A stretch of DNA of 64,000 bases from Paracoccus methylarcula (GTDB lineage: Bacteria; Pseudomonadota; Alphaproteobacteria; Rhodobacterales; Rhodobacteraceae), in NCBI RefSeq assembly GCF_003007735.2, contig NZ_PXNQ02000012.1, positions 62,001 to 126,000 of the forward strand, in the 5' to 3' direction. The notes beneath the pieces were generated by a model, which saw only the letters and a list, made by a program, of their open reading frames with translations, ran no database searches and was not told the origin of the DNA. The translations under genes were made by a program, and so were the position numbers. Of the stretch, positions 39,468 through 47,524 are shown piece after piece. Within the stretch, counting starts at the first letter, position 1. The number at the start of each line of letters is the position of its first letter.

Positions 39468-40177
39468 CCGACCACCAACCCGGCCCGACCTCGCCCAAGG
39501 CGCAGCTCATCGCGGGCGAGGTGCGCCGCCGCATCGTCGAGCGGGAATGGCAGCAGGGCGAGCGGATTCCCGACGAGGCCGACCTGGCCGTCACCTTCGG
39601 CGCCGCGCGGGCGACGGTCAACAAGGCGTTGCAACTTTTGGCCGATGAGGGGCTGCTTGACCGCAGGCGGCGGGCGGGCACGCGGGTGGCGGTCAACCCG
39701 GTGCGCAAGGCGGTCTTCACCATCCCCATCATCCGCGAGCAGGTGGAAAGCGCCGGGATGGAATACAGCCATCGCGTCATCGCGCAGCGCCGCAGCCCGG
39801 TTCCCGAGGCGATCGCAACCCGGATCGGCCTGCCCGCCGGGCGGATCCTGATCCATCTGCGCGCCGTGCATTACGGCAATGACCGGGCCTTCCAGTTCGA
39901 GGATCGCTGGATCAACCCGGATTCGGCGCCGGGGCTCGATACGGTCGATTTCCGCCATCAGAACGCCAATGAATGGCTGGTCCGCAACGCCCCTTATCTG
40001 CGCGCGGATATCGCCTTTTCGGCCGAGAATGCCGACAGGCGCGATGCGCGCCTGCTCCGGGTTCCGAAGGGGCAGGCATTGCTGATCCTGCATCGCAGCA
40101 CCTGGAACGATGCGGGCCCGATCACCACCGTGCGCATCGCCTGCCATCCGGGATATGTCATGAGCACCGCCGGATAG
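39464..40177 (+). CDS. hutC: Histidine utilisation repressor (GntR/HutC family)
   Basis: A 237-residue GntR-type regulator with an N-terminal winged helix (IVEREWQQGERIPDEADLAV, GAARATVNKALQLLADEGLL) and a UTRA effector domain (about 90-230) ending LLILHRSTWNDAGPITTVRI, typical of HutC, which senses urocanate. The start is GTG overlapping the hutF stop. It very probably represses the divergent hut operons via the direct repeats at 38018-38054. Confidence 0.92.
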   Translation: MTDHQPGPTSPKAQLIAGEVRRRIVEREWQQGERIPDEADLAVTFGAARATVNKALQLLADEGLLDRRRRAGTRVAVNPVRKAVFTIPIIREQVESAGMEYSHRVIAQRRSPVPEAIATRIGLPAGRILIHLRAVHYGNDRAFQFEDRWINPDSAPGLDTVDFRHQNANEWLVRNAPYLRADIAFSAENADRRDARLLRVPKGQALLILHRSTWNDAGPITTVRIACHPGYVMSTAG

Positions 40178-40189
40178 GGGATCGCCCCC

Positions 40190-41230
40190 CTATTCCGAAT
40201 CCCCGGTCTGCAACAGGTCGGTGATCCGGCGGACCGAGGTCCGGCGATTGGCGCGGACATCCCCCGCCTCTCCCGTCTTCAGGAAATCCTCGCCATAGCC
40301 CTGCACCACCAGGTTCTCGGGCGGCACATCGAAATGCTCGGTCAAGGCCAGCGCCACGGATTCCGCCCGCCGGTCCGACAGCGCGAGATTCATCGACGGA
40401 TCGCCCACCGTGTCGGTATATCCCTCGACCAGGTATATCTCGCGCGGGTTCTCGCGGATCTGGTCCTCCATCACCCGTCCCAGGGCCCCGAGCTGCCGCG
40501 CCTGCCCGGGCGGGATCGCCGCCGAGCCGCTATCGAAGGTGATCGCCGGAATATCGACCGGCGCGACCAGCGAACGCACCTCGGGGATATTGCGGATCTG
40601 GCCGAGCGTGAAGCGCCGGTCGATATTCGCCTCGCGGTTCAGCGCGGCGCGCAGCGCCTCCTCGTCCATGGAATTGCCGATATCCGCGACCGGGGCGGGG
40701 GCCGGAAGGCTGGCGATATCGACGGGCCGGACATCCTCGGTGTCGTCGATCAGCCGGCTGGTGCGGCCATCGGGCGAAATCAGCGTGCGGCGCAGCACCT
40801 GCATGTTGGCGTCGCGAATGGTGACGACCTTGCTGCCATCGGCCCGCGTCACCACCGTCCGCGAGGATCCGTCGTCGAATTGCTCGGTCTCGACATTCGA
40901 GCCGGGCTGGCGCAGCAGCGCCACGTCGTCCCTGACGATCTCGCGGCTGCCATCCGGGCGCGTCATCACCACCCGGTCGGGCGAGCTGAGCGCGACCTGC
41001 CGGTTATTGCTCAGCATCGATCCGACCGCCAGCGCGCCAAGCCCCAGAAGCAGCGCCTTGGTCAGGTCGTTGTCGTCATCATCATCGTCGCGGGCCTCCT
41101 GGCGCTCGCGCCTTTCGTCGCGCCAGCGGGATTCCTCGCGGCGCCGCCGGTCCCGGTCCCCAGAGACCGCATCGCGCAGGCTGGTGGCGAAATCCTCGTC
41201 GGACGAGCGTGAATTCTCGTCGGTGATCAC
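40190..41230 (-). CDS. OmpA-domain protein, C-terminal part of a frameshifted gene
   Basis: As read, 346 residues from a GTG. Residues 1-55 are highly charged, one short hydrophobic segment follows (ALLLGLGALAVGSML), then a linker and a C-terminal OmpA peptidoglycan-binding domain (about 225-335: ITFDSGSAAIPPGQ, YLVEGYTDTVGDPSMNLALS, RRAESVALAL, NRRTSVRR). The frame is open upstream of the GTG (ALNSLFGSGSGEIIRQ), and one extra base near 41300 would join it to the coiled-coil frame that follows, giving a single protein of about 578 residues with a signal peptide. It probably links the cell envelope to peptidoglycan. It is convergent with hutC. Confidence 0.82.
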   Translation of the reverse strand: MITDENSRSSDEDFATSLRDAVSGDRDRRRREESRWRDERRERQEARDDDDDDNDLTKALLLGLGALAVGSMLSNNRQVALSSPDRVVMTRPDGSREIVRDDVALLRQPGSNVETEQFDDGSSRTVVTRADGSKVVTIRDANMQVLRRTLISPDGRTSRLIDDTEDVRPVDIASLPAPAPVADIGNSMDEEALRAALNREANIDRRFTLGQIRNIPEVRSLVAPVDIPAITFDSGSAAIPPGQARQLGALGRVMEDQIRENPREIYLVEGYTDTVGDPSMNLALSDRRAESVALALTEHFDVPPENLVVQGYGEDFLKTGEAGDVRANRRTSVRRITDLLQTGDSE

Positions 41231-41271
41231 CTGCCGGATGATCTCGCCGGAACCCGAGCCGAACAGGCTGT

Positions 41272-41925
41272 TCAGAGCGGCGGCCTCGGGCGCACGCGAA
41301 CCTCGGCAGCCTCGCGCGCGGCGGCGCTCCGCCGGGCACGGCGCCGTTCCTCGGCCTCGCGCCTCTCGGCCCGGCGTTTTTCGGCGGCTTTCCGTTCCTG
41401 CTGAAGCGCCTTTTCGGCTTCGCGCCGTTCGGCCCGGCGCTGCTCGACAGCTTTCTGCTCCTGTTCGCGGATCTTTTCGGCCTCGCGGGCTTGCACTTTC
41501 CTGCGTTTCTCGCGCTCTTTGCGCTCCGCTTCCGCGGCCTGCCGTTCCTCTTGGCGGGCCTTCCGGGCCTGCGCTTCCCTGCGCTGCTCGCGCTTGGCTT
41601 CCTGCCGCTTCTCGCGTTCCTTGCGTTCCGCTTCCGCGGCCTGCTTTTCCTCTTCGCGGGCCTTCCGGGTCTGTGCCTCCCTGCGCTTCTCGCGCTTGGC
41701 CTCCTGCCGCTTCTTGCGCTCTTCGCGCTTCGCTTCCGCGGCCTTCTTCTTCTCCTCGGCCTTGCGCTTGAGCTCTTCCTTGGCCTGCTCCTGCTTTCGC
41801 TCCATCTCCTGGGTGAACTTGTGGGAGAGGTCCCGCTCGTCATTGGCCTCCGCCCATGCCAGATGCGGCATCACCAGCGAAAGACAGGTTAGAATGGCGG
41901 TCGTGTTGCGAGCGATGCGTCTCAT
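41272..41925 (-). CDS. Signal peptide plus charged coiled-coil segment (N-terminal part of the OmpA-domain gene)
   Basis: About 217 residues: a signal peptide (MRRIARNTTAILTCLSLVMP, cleavage after WA), then about 170 residues almost wholly of E, K, R, A and Q, a predicted long alpha-helical coiled coil with a 34-residue internal repeat (AAEAERKEREKRQEAKREQR and variants). The frame ends in VRVRPRPPL at a TGA, while the other frame carries on as SRAPEAAALNSLFGSG into the OmpA-domain part, so a one-base loss at about 41299-41301 probably splits the gene. The start follows AGAGGGG. Confidence 0.78.
   Translation of the reverse strand: MRRIARNTTAILTCLSLVMPHLAWAEANDERDLSHKFTQEMERKQEQAKEELKRKAEEKKKAAEAKREERKKRQEAKREKRREAQTRKAREEEKQAAEAERKEREKRQEAKREQRREAQARKARQEERQAAEAERKEREKRRKVQAREAEKIREQEQKAVEQRRAERREAEKALQQERKAAEKRRAERREAEERRRARRSAAAREAAEVRVRPRPPL
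41529..41738. repeat. 102-bp tandem repeat inside the coiled-coil coding region
   Basis: The segment beginning CTTCCGCGGCCT recurs at 41529, 41631 and 41733, exactly 102 bases (34 codons) apart, with diverged bases between units. It encodes the Lys/Arg/Glu-rich helix repeats and is a likely site for length change by slippage. Confidence 0.75.
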
Positions 41926-42034
41926 CTGGCCCCTCTTGCCACGGAATGGAATCTGCATGCGGCATTAACGAGCCGAACCGGAACGGGTTCCACCCGCCCG
42001 GCCGTTTTCACGCGTTCTTGACGATATTCCGCAA

Positions 42035-42544
42035 CTAGGGGGTGATCTCGATCGGGGTGCCGTCCTCGACCATGGCATAGATCTCCTCGGCCTGTTCATC
42101 GGTCACCGCGATGCAGCCGACAGTCCAGTCGCGCCCGCGCTGCGACAGGACCCGGCCCTCGGGCCCCTGGCCATGGATGAAGATGTCGCTGCCGACCTGA
42201 AGGCCCTGTTCCGCCGCCCGCGCGATGTCCTGCTCGTTCGGATAGGAGATGCCGATGGACAGGTGATAGCGGCTGTCGGGATTGCGCCGGTCGATGTAAT
42301 AGAGCCCCTCGGGCGTCTTGCCGTCGCCCTCGTATTCCTTCTGTCCGACCGGATAGGTGCCCAATCCGATGGGATAGACCTTCAGCGCCTTCTCGCCGCT
42401 GAACAGATACATCCGCCGCGCCCCCTTGTTCACCACGACGCGGGTGATCCTTGGACCGGAATAGGATTTGAACTTGCTGGGCCCGCAGGCCGCGATGCCG
42501 GACAGGAGCGCACCGGCAAGGAAATTTCTGCGTCTGAATATCAT
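42035..42544 (-). CDS. L,D-transpeptidase family lipoprotein
   Basis: A 169-residue YkuD-domain protein likely to cross-link peptidoglycan or anchor proteins to it. The N-terminus has a lipobox (LLSGIAAC, Cys about residue 20), so it is probably an outer- or inner-membrane lipoprotein. The catalytic region IFIHGQGPEGRVLSQRG followed by RDWTVGCIAV supplies the His and Cys of the family. It lies 109 bases upstream of the OmpA-domain gene on the same strand, so both may act on the cell wall. Confidence 0.9.
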   Translation of the reverse strand: MIFRRRNFLAGALLSGIAACGPSKFKSYSGPRITRVVVNKGARRMYLFSGEKALKVYPIGLGTYPVGQKEYEGDGKTPEGLYYIDRRNPDSRYHLSIGISYPNEQDIARAAEQGLQVGSDIFIHGQGPEGRVLSQRGRDWTVGCIAVTDEQAEEIYAMVEDGTPIEITP

Positions 42545-42649
42545 GAGATCAGCCTAATGTGGAAAATCCGGGCCGACAACGCACCAGCCCCGGGAAAAAT
42601 TCCCTTCCCCCGCTCACATTACCGAGAGCCGGACGCGATGGGCAGGCCC

Positions 42650-43936
42650 CTACCCCGCCGCCGTCTGCGAATGATCGGGAATCCGGTCTCTCCGGCGCAG
42701 CTCTTCCTCGTTGCCGGTCATGTAATCCCGGGTCAGCGGCAGCGCGGATACCGATTTCGCGAACTGGATCTGGTGGATGACCAGCCCCTGGTAACGGAAG
42801 GCCGTCTCGGACGCGGCCAGGTAGAACTCCCACATGCGCGCGAAACGCTCGTCGTAAAGCTCCACCGCGCGCATGCGATTGGCCATGATGCGCTTGCGCC
42901 AATGCCGCAGCGTGTCGGCGTAATGCAGCCGCAGCACCTCGATATCGGTCACCGTCAGCCCGTGCCGCTCGATCTCTGGCATCACCTCGGAGAGCGAGGG
43001 CAGATAGCCGCCCGGGAAGATATATTTCCGGACCCAGCCATTGGTCACATAGGGCGCGGTGGTCCGGCCGATATAATGCAGCACCCCCACCCCGTCATCC
43101 GCCAGCAGGTCCCGGACCTTCGCGAAGAACTCGCCATAGCTGCGCTTGCCGACATGCTCGAACATGCCCACCGACACGATCCGGTCGAACCGCCCGGTCA
43201 GCGAACGGTAATCGCGCAGCTTGAAATCCACCTGCCCCTCGCGCTTTTCCGCCCGGGCACGCTCGGTCGAGATCGCCAGCTGCTCGTCGGACAGGGTCAC
43301 GCCCAGCACACTCGCATCGAACATCCGCGCCAGGTACAGCGCCAGACCGCCCCAGCCCGAGCCGATATCCAGCACCCGCTGACCGTGCTTGAGGTTCATC
43401 TTGGCGGCCAGGTGGCGTTTCTTGGCAAGCTGCGCCTCCTCCAGTCCGTCGCCCGGTTTCTCGAAATAGCCGCAGGAATATTGCCGGTCGCTATCGAGGA
43501 ACAGGTCGTAGAGTCGCCGGTCGAGATCGTAGTGATGGGCGACATTGCGGCGCGCGCGCGCCGGCGAATTGTAATCGCTGATCCGGATGAACAGCCGCAC
43601 CAGCCGGCGGGTCAAGGTGGACAGCCCGGAGGGTTCGTCAACGGTCAGGTTCCGGAAGATCAGGTCCAGCAGGTCATACATCTCGCCGTCGAGCAGGACC
43701 AGCTCGCCATCCATATAGGCCTCGCCAAGCGCCAGGTCCGGATAAAGCACGATCCGCGTCAGCGCCTTCCAGCTCGTGATCCGGATGCGGACATGCCGTC
43801 CCGACCCGTCGCCGGCGACGCAGCGCGCGCCCGATGGCAGCTCCACGGCCAGCGCGCCGGTGCGGATGGTCTCCGACAGCAGCTTTTCGAATTTATCCCG
43901 TATGATCCGTCGAAACAGGGGGTCGCGTTTCTTCAT
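42650..43936 (-). CDS. cfa: Cyclopropane-fatty-acyl-phospholipid synthase family methyltransferase
   Basis: A 428-residue SAM-dependent enzyme that methylenates unsaturated phospholipid acyl chains. NVAHHYDLDRRLYDLFLD and RQYSCGYFEKPGD are the CFA synthase start of the catalytic domain; VLDIGSGWGGLALYLA is the SAM motif; VGMFEHVGKRSYGEFF and FPGGYLPSLSEV follow. The N-terminal ~110 residues form the usual lipid-binding domain. It precedes the L,D-transpeptidase gene on the same strand. Confidence 0.93.
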   Translation of the reverse strand: MKKRDPLFRRIIRDKFEKLLSETIRTGALAVELPSGARCVAGDGSGRHVRIRITSWKALTRIVLYPDLALGEAYMDGELVLLDGEMYDLLDLIFRNLTVDEPSGLSTLTRRLVRLFIRISDYNSPARARRNVAHHYDLDRRLYDLFLDSDRQYSCGYFEKPGDGLEEAQLAKKRHLAAKMNLKHGQRVLDIGSGWGGLALYLARMFDASVLGVTLSDEQLAISTERARAEKREGQVDFKLRDYRSLTGRFDRIVSVGMFEHVGKRSYGEFFAKVRDLLADDGVGVLHYIGRTTAPYVTNGWVRKYIFPGGYLPSLSEVMPEIERHGLTVTDIEVLRLHYADTLRHWRKRIMANRMRAVELYDERFARMWEFYLAASETAFRYQGLVIHQIQFAKSVSALPLTRDYMTGNEEELRRRDRIPDHSQTAAG

Positions 43937-44300
43937 GTCAAAGCGTTCACATTCGGAGCGAGCACCGGTTCACATGCAAAACTGCCAATGCTGTCAACCA
44001 CATGACCCTTGTACCCTTGGCAACAGGAACCTGCTCGGAATTGCCGGGGGGGTAGGCGCCCGGATGAGCCACTCGACCGCGTCGAGTCCAGTTCACGAAA
44101 ATTCTTGCTACAACAAAAATAGAATGTAAACGCCCCGGTTCAAGGAACGGCCAGGCTCCGCCAACGGTCTTGCAAATCGACATCACCCCGCCGGTCATGC
44201 CGCACCCGGGCCGCACCCGATACCGGACGGGCGCCACCAAGACGGGTTGCATAATCCCGCGCCCGGGTGAACTCTGGCGCAAAACCCGAGGAGGATCCAG
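43937..44300. other. Divergent control region between cfa and the TAXI gene
   Basis: No gene seen. It holds a perfect short palindrome ACTCGAC / GTCGAGT with a 3-base centre (44071-44087) and an AT-rich patch at about 44095-44130 suitable for promoters of either flanking gene. A GAGGAGG ribosome site precedes the TAXI start. Confidence 0.45.
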
Positions 44301-45254
44301 ATGACACGCCGCACCCTGATCGCCGCCGCCGCCATGGCACTCATGTCCTGCGCAGGGCTGACCCTGCCCGCCATGGCCCAGACCCAGCTCACCTACAAAT
44401 CCGCCAAGACCGGCACCTCCTATTACCAGATGGGGGTGGAACTGGCCGAAGCCGTCAAGACCGCCTCGGAAGGCGCGCTGGTCATGACGGTCGAGGAAAG
44501 CCAGGGCTCGGTCCAGAACGTGATGGAGACCCGCGCGCGCGGCGGCGACTATATCTTCACCTCGCCACCCGCGCTGATCGCCTCGGCGCAGGAGGGCGCG
44601 GGCCCGTTCGAGGGCAAGGCCGATCCCAAATTCGCCGAGATCCGGGCGCTGTTCCCGATCCCCTCGCTGACCATGCATTTCGTCGTCACCGGCAGCGAGG
44701 GCCCGACCGACATGTCGGTGCTGGAGGGAACCCGCATCCTGCTGGGCAAGGGCACGTTCAGCGCCACGGAAGGGGAACGATATCTCGATCTGTTCGGGCT
44801 GAAGGACAATGTGACCATCGCCGATGCCGAATTGTCCAATGCCGGGGACGCGCTCAAGAACGGCCAGATCGACGCCTTCGTCTCGGCCAGCAGCTGGCCC
44901 GCACCCAATATCATCGAGGCGGCGGCCAGCACCGGCATCCGCATCCTGTCGCTGAGCGATGCCCAGATCGAGGAAACCGGCCAGGCCCGCGTCGAGATCC
45001 CTGCCGGAACCTATCCCGGGCAGGAAGGGCCGATCACGACCACCGGCCTGCCGGTCGTGGCATATACCACCACGGCGATGGATGAGCAAACCGCCTATGA
45101 CCTGACGAAGGATTTCTGGCAAACCCGCGAGAAGCTGGCCGAAACCGCAGCATGGTGGGCGGGCGTGAGCCCCGAACAGGTGGCCAATATCGGTGAGCTG
45201 CATCCCGGTGCCGCGCGCTATTACGAAGAGGCCGGGATCGATACCGGGGAGTGA
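44301..45254 (+). CDS. TAXI family TRAP transporter solute-binding protein
   Basis: A 317-residue periplasmic protein with a signal peptide (residues 1-26, ending PAMA). The family start LTYKSAKTGTSYYQMGVELAEAVKT, the segment VEESQGSVQNVMETRARGG and DALKNGQIDAFVSASSWP match the TAXI group, which pairs with fused 4TM/12TM permeases. Such a permease follows after 150 bases containing a REP-like element. The substrate is unknown; glutamate-like compounds are common for the group. Confidence 0.9.
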   Translation: MTRRTLIAAAAMALMSCAGLTLPAMAQTQLTYKSAKTGTSYYQMGVELAEAVKTASEGALVMTVEESQGSVQNVMETRARGGDYIFTSPPALIASAQEGAGPFEGKADPKFAEIRALFPIPSLTMHFVVTGSEGPTDMSVLEGTRILLGKGTFSATEGERYLDLFGLKDNVTIADAELSNAGDALKNGQIDAFVSASSWPAPNIIEAAASTGIRILSLSDAQIEETGQARVEIPAGTYPGQEGPITTTGLPVVAYTTTAMDEQTAYDLTKDFWQTREKLAETAAWWAGVSPEQVANIGELHPGAARYYEEAGIDTGE

Positions 45255-45265
45255 GCGGGACCTGC

Positions 45266-45330
45266 GTCCCGCGATGGCCGGGGGCGCTTCGCCCCCCGGA
45301 CCCCCAGAGGATATTTGCATGAAGAAGAAA
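45266..45330. repeat. REP-like palindromic element, copy 2 (reverse orientation)
   Basis: Begins GTCCCGCGATGG (45266) and ends GGATATTTGCATGAAGAA (from 45309), the reverse complement of copies 1 and 3. The centre holds GGGGGCG / CGCCCCCC arms. It lies between the TAXI binding-protein gene and its permease gene. Confidence 0.75.
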
Positions 45331-45407
45331 GAGCGGGAGTGCCGGTTGCTTGCGGTTTTTTGGACGAATGATCCCCGAGCCTTTGAACTGACCCGCAGCC
45401 CTTTTGC

Positions 45408-47246
45408 ATGGTTCCGCCGATGAAAGCCGCTCCTGCCCCGATCCGGGCACCTTCTGTTGCCGATACGGCAAGCCTCCCTGCCCGGCCGCTGGCGCTGATC
45501 GCGGCGGGTTTGCTGGTGTTCTATCATCTCGGGCTGATCTTTTACGGGCTGACCCCGAACCTGGTCGCGCGCCCGCTCCATATGGCGCTGATCCTGCCAT
45601 GGGTGTTCATCTTTACCGAGGGCCGCTCGCCGGGATCGCGGGTCAGCGGATGGGTGCTGGGCGCGCTTGGGATGGCGGCCTCTGTCTGGGTGGCCTGGAA
45701 CGCCGATGCGCTGTCCGATCAATACGGCTTTGTCGAGAGCGGTTTCCAATATGCCATCGGCGCGGTGCTGCTGGTCTCGGTGCTGGAGGCGGCGCGGCGC
45801 GCCATCGGCTGGCCCCTGCCGATCGTGGCGGCGCTGTCGCTGGCCTATGCCTTCTGGGGTCACCTGATCCCCGGCGAATTCGGCCATGCCCCCCTGCCCC
45901 ATGCCAGCCTGATGGGCACGTTGACCCTGGCCGAGGGCGGCATCTGGGGCACCCTGACGGGCGTATCGGTGGGTGTCGTCGCGATCTTCGTGATCTTCGG
46001 CGCGGTGCTGAACGCGGGCGAGGCCGGACAGGGTTTCATGAACCTGTCGGCTGCCGCCGCCGGCCGCCTGCGCGGAGGAGCGGCCAAGGTCAGCGTGCTG
46101 GCCTCGGCCCTGTTCGGATCGATCTCGGGCTCGGCCTCGGCCAATGTCGCCTCGACCGGTGCCGTCACCATGCCCGCGATGGTCAGGCTGGGATATCCGC
46201 GCCGCATCGCCGCCGCGGTCGAGGCCGTGGCCTCGTCAGGCGGGCAGATCATGCCGCCGCTGATGGGCGCCGGAGCCTTCGTCATGGTTGAGCTGACCGG
46301 CGTGCCCTATACCGGCATCGTGCTGGCCGCCGCCCTGCCCGCCTTTCTGTATTTCCTTGTCGTCTGGATCGGCATCGACGCCTATGCCCGCCGCTTCGAC
46401 CTGCGCGGCATCGACGCCGCCGACCGCCCCGCGCGGCGCGCCGTCATCGTGACCTCGGCCTTTTTCCTGGTCCCGTTCACCGTGCTGATGGTGGCCATGT
46501 TCGGCATGGGCTACACGCCGCAATTCTCGGCCTGCCTGTCGATCATCGCAGCCGCCGCCCTGTTGCTGACCGGCGCAGATGGCCGGATCGACCTGCGCCG
46601 GGCCGGAACGCGGCTGAGCGATGCCCTGATCTCGGCTGCACGGCAGGTGGCGATGATCGCGGCCATCATCCTTTGCGCCTCGATCATCATCGGGGTGCTG
46701 GCCGTCACCGGTCTTGGGGTCAAGATCACCTCGCTGATCCTGTCGGTCTCGGGCGGGATGCTGTGGCCCTCGCTGCTGCTCACGGCGCTGGCCTGCCTGG
46801 TGCTGGGCATGGAGGTGCCGACCACCGCCGCCTATGTCATCTGCGTCTCGGTCGCGGGCCCTGCCCTGACGCAGCTTGGCCTGTCGCCGCTGCAAGCGCA
46901 TCTGTTCGTCTTCTGGTTCGCGCTGTTGTCCACGATCACGCCGCCTGTCTGCGGGGCGGTCTTTATCGCGGCGGGCATGATCGGCGAGAACTGGATCAAG
47001 GTCGCGCTGACGGCGATGGCACTGGGCGTCGGGCTCTACCTGATCCCGCTGGCGATGATCGCGCAACCTGCCCTGATCGAACTGGCGGCCACTCCCGGCG
47101 CGGCGCTGCTGGCGGCGGCGCAGATCGGGATCGGTTGCGGGCTGGTCTCGCATGGGCTGATCGGCGAGCAGCGGGGGCTGAGGACGGCGCTGTTCCTGTT
47201 GGCGGGGCTGGCGGTGCTGTTTGTGCGGCCGGTATTAGGGAACTGA
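45408..47246 (+). CDS. TRAP transporter permease, 4TM/12TM fusion
   Basis: A 612-residue membrane protein fusing the small and large TRAP subunits: about four helices in residues 25-130 and about twelve after. ALFGSISGSASANVASTGAVTMPAM and SSGGQIMPPLMGAGAFVM are the large-subunit signatures, repeated in the second half as LGMEVPTTAAYVICVSVAGP. It works with the upstream TAXI protein. The start could also be the ATG at 45420; neither has a strong ribosome site. Confidence 0.92.
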   Translation: MVPPMKAAPAPIRAPSVADTASLPARPLALIAAGLLVFYHLGLIFYGLTPNLVARPLHMALILPWVFIFTEGRSPGSRVSGWVLGALGMAASVWVAWNADALSDQYGFVESGFQYAIGAVLLVSVLEAARRAIGWPLPIVAALSLAYAFWGHLIPGEFGHAPLPHASLMGTLTLAEGGIWGTLTGVSVGVVAIFVIFGAVLNAGEAGQGFMNLSAAAAGRLRGGAAKVSVLASALFGSISGSASANVASTGAVTMPAMVRLGYPRRIAAAVEAVASSGGQIMPPLMGAGAFVMVELTGVPYTGIVLAAALPAFLYFLVVWIGIDAYARRFDLRGIDAADRPARRAVIVTSAFFLVPFTVLMVAMFGMGYTPQFSACLSIIAAAALLLTGADGRIDLRRAGTRLSDALISAARQVAMIAAIILCASIIIGVLAVTGLGVKITSLILSVSGGMLWPSLLLTALACLVLGMEVPTTAAYVICVSVAGPALTQLGLSPLQAHLFVFWFALLSTITPPVCGAVFIAAGMIGENWIKVALTAMALGVGLYLIPLAMIAQPALIELAATPGAALLAAAQIGIGCGLVSHGLIGEQRGLRTALFLLAGLAVLFVRPVLGN

Positions 47247-47446
47247 GAGGCAATCCCACCGTATTGGCGCGGTCGGCAGGGGCACGGAACCAACCCGGAT
47301 CAAGGAACCGGTCAGCCCCTGCACCCCATCCTGGCGCGCACCCCTTTCCCACGCGATGACATCGCCATCCCACAGGAAAGCGTTCCGGTTTCCTGCCGTT
47401 TCCTTGCACCTCCACGCCCGGGAATGATCCCGCACGGAGCCCTGCA

Positions 47447-47507
47447 AAGCCGGTTGACGAAACCGGCTTGACAGGGTTTTTCGCTTTCGCTTATTTGTAG
47501 GACAAAT
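47447..47507 (+). promoter_or_regulatory. Promoter and GntR/FadR-type operator of the arabinofuranoside operon
   Basis: A TTGACA box (47468-47473) and TTATTT (47491-47496) are spaced by 17 bases, a good housekeeping promoter. A perfect palindrome ATTTGTAGGACAAAT (47493-47507) covers the -10 region and start point; its TTGT-NNN-ACAA core fits operators of FadR-subfamily GntR repressors, and such a regulator is encoded at the end of this cluster. A larger inverted repeat AAGCCGGTT / AACCGGCTT (47447-47469) touches the -35 box. Confidence 0.65.
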
Positions 47508-47524
47508 TGAAAAGGGAGAGCTTG

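Noticed and set aside
44071..44087. Short palindrome upstream of the TAXI gene as a firm operator
   Set aside because: Seven-base arms with a 3-base centre can occur by chance in GC-rich DNA, and no local regulator gene points to it.
43947..45902. A 651-codon open frame on the minus strand over the TAXI gene
   Set aside because: It is antisense to a well-supported gene and runs through a REP-like element; no domain seen.
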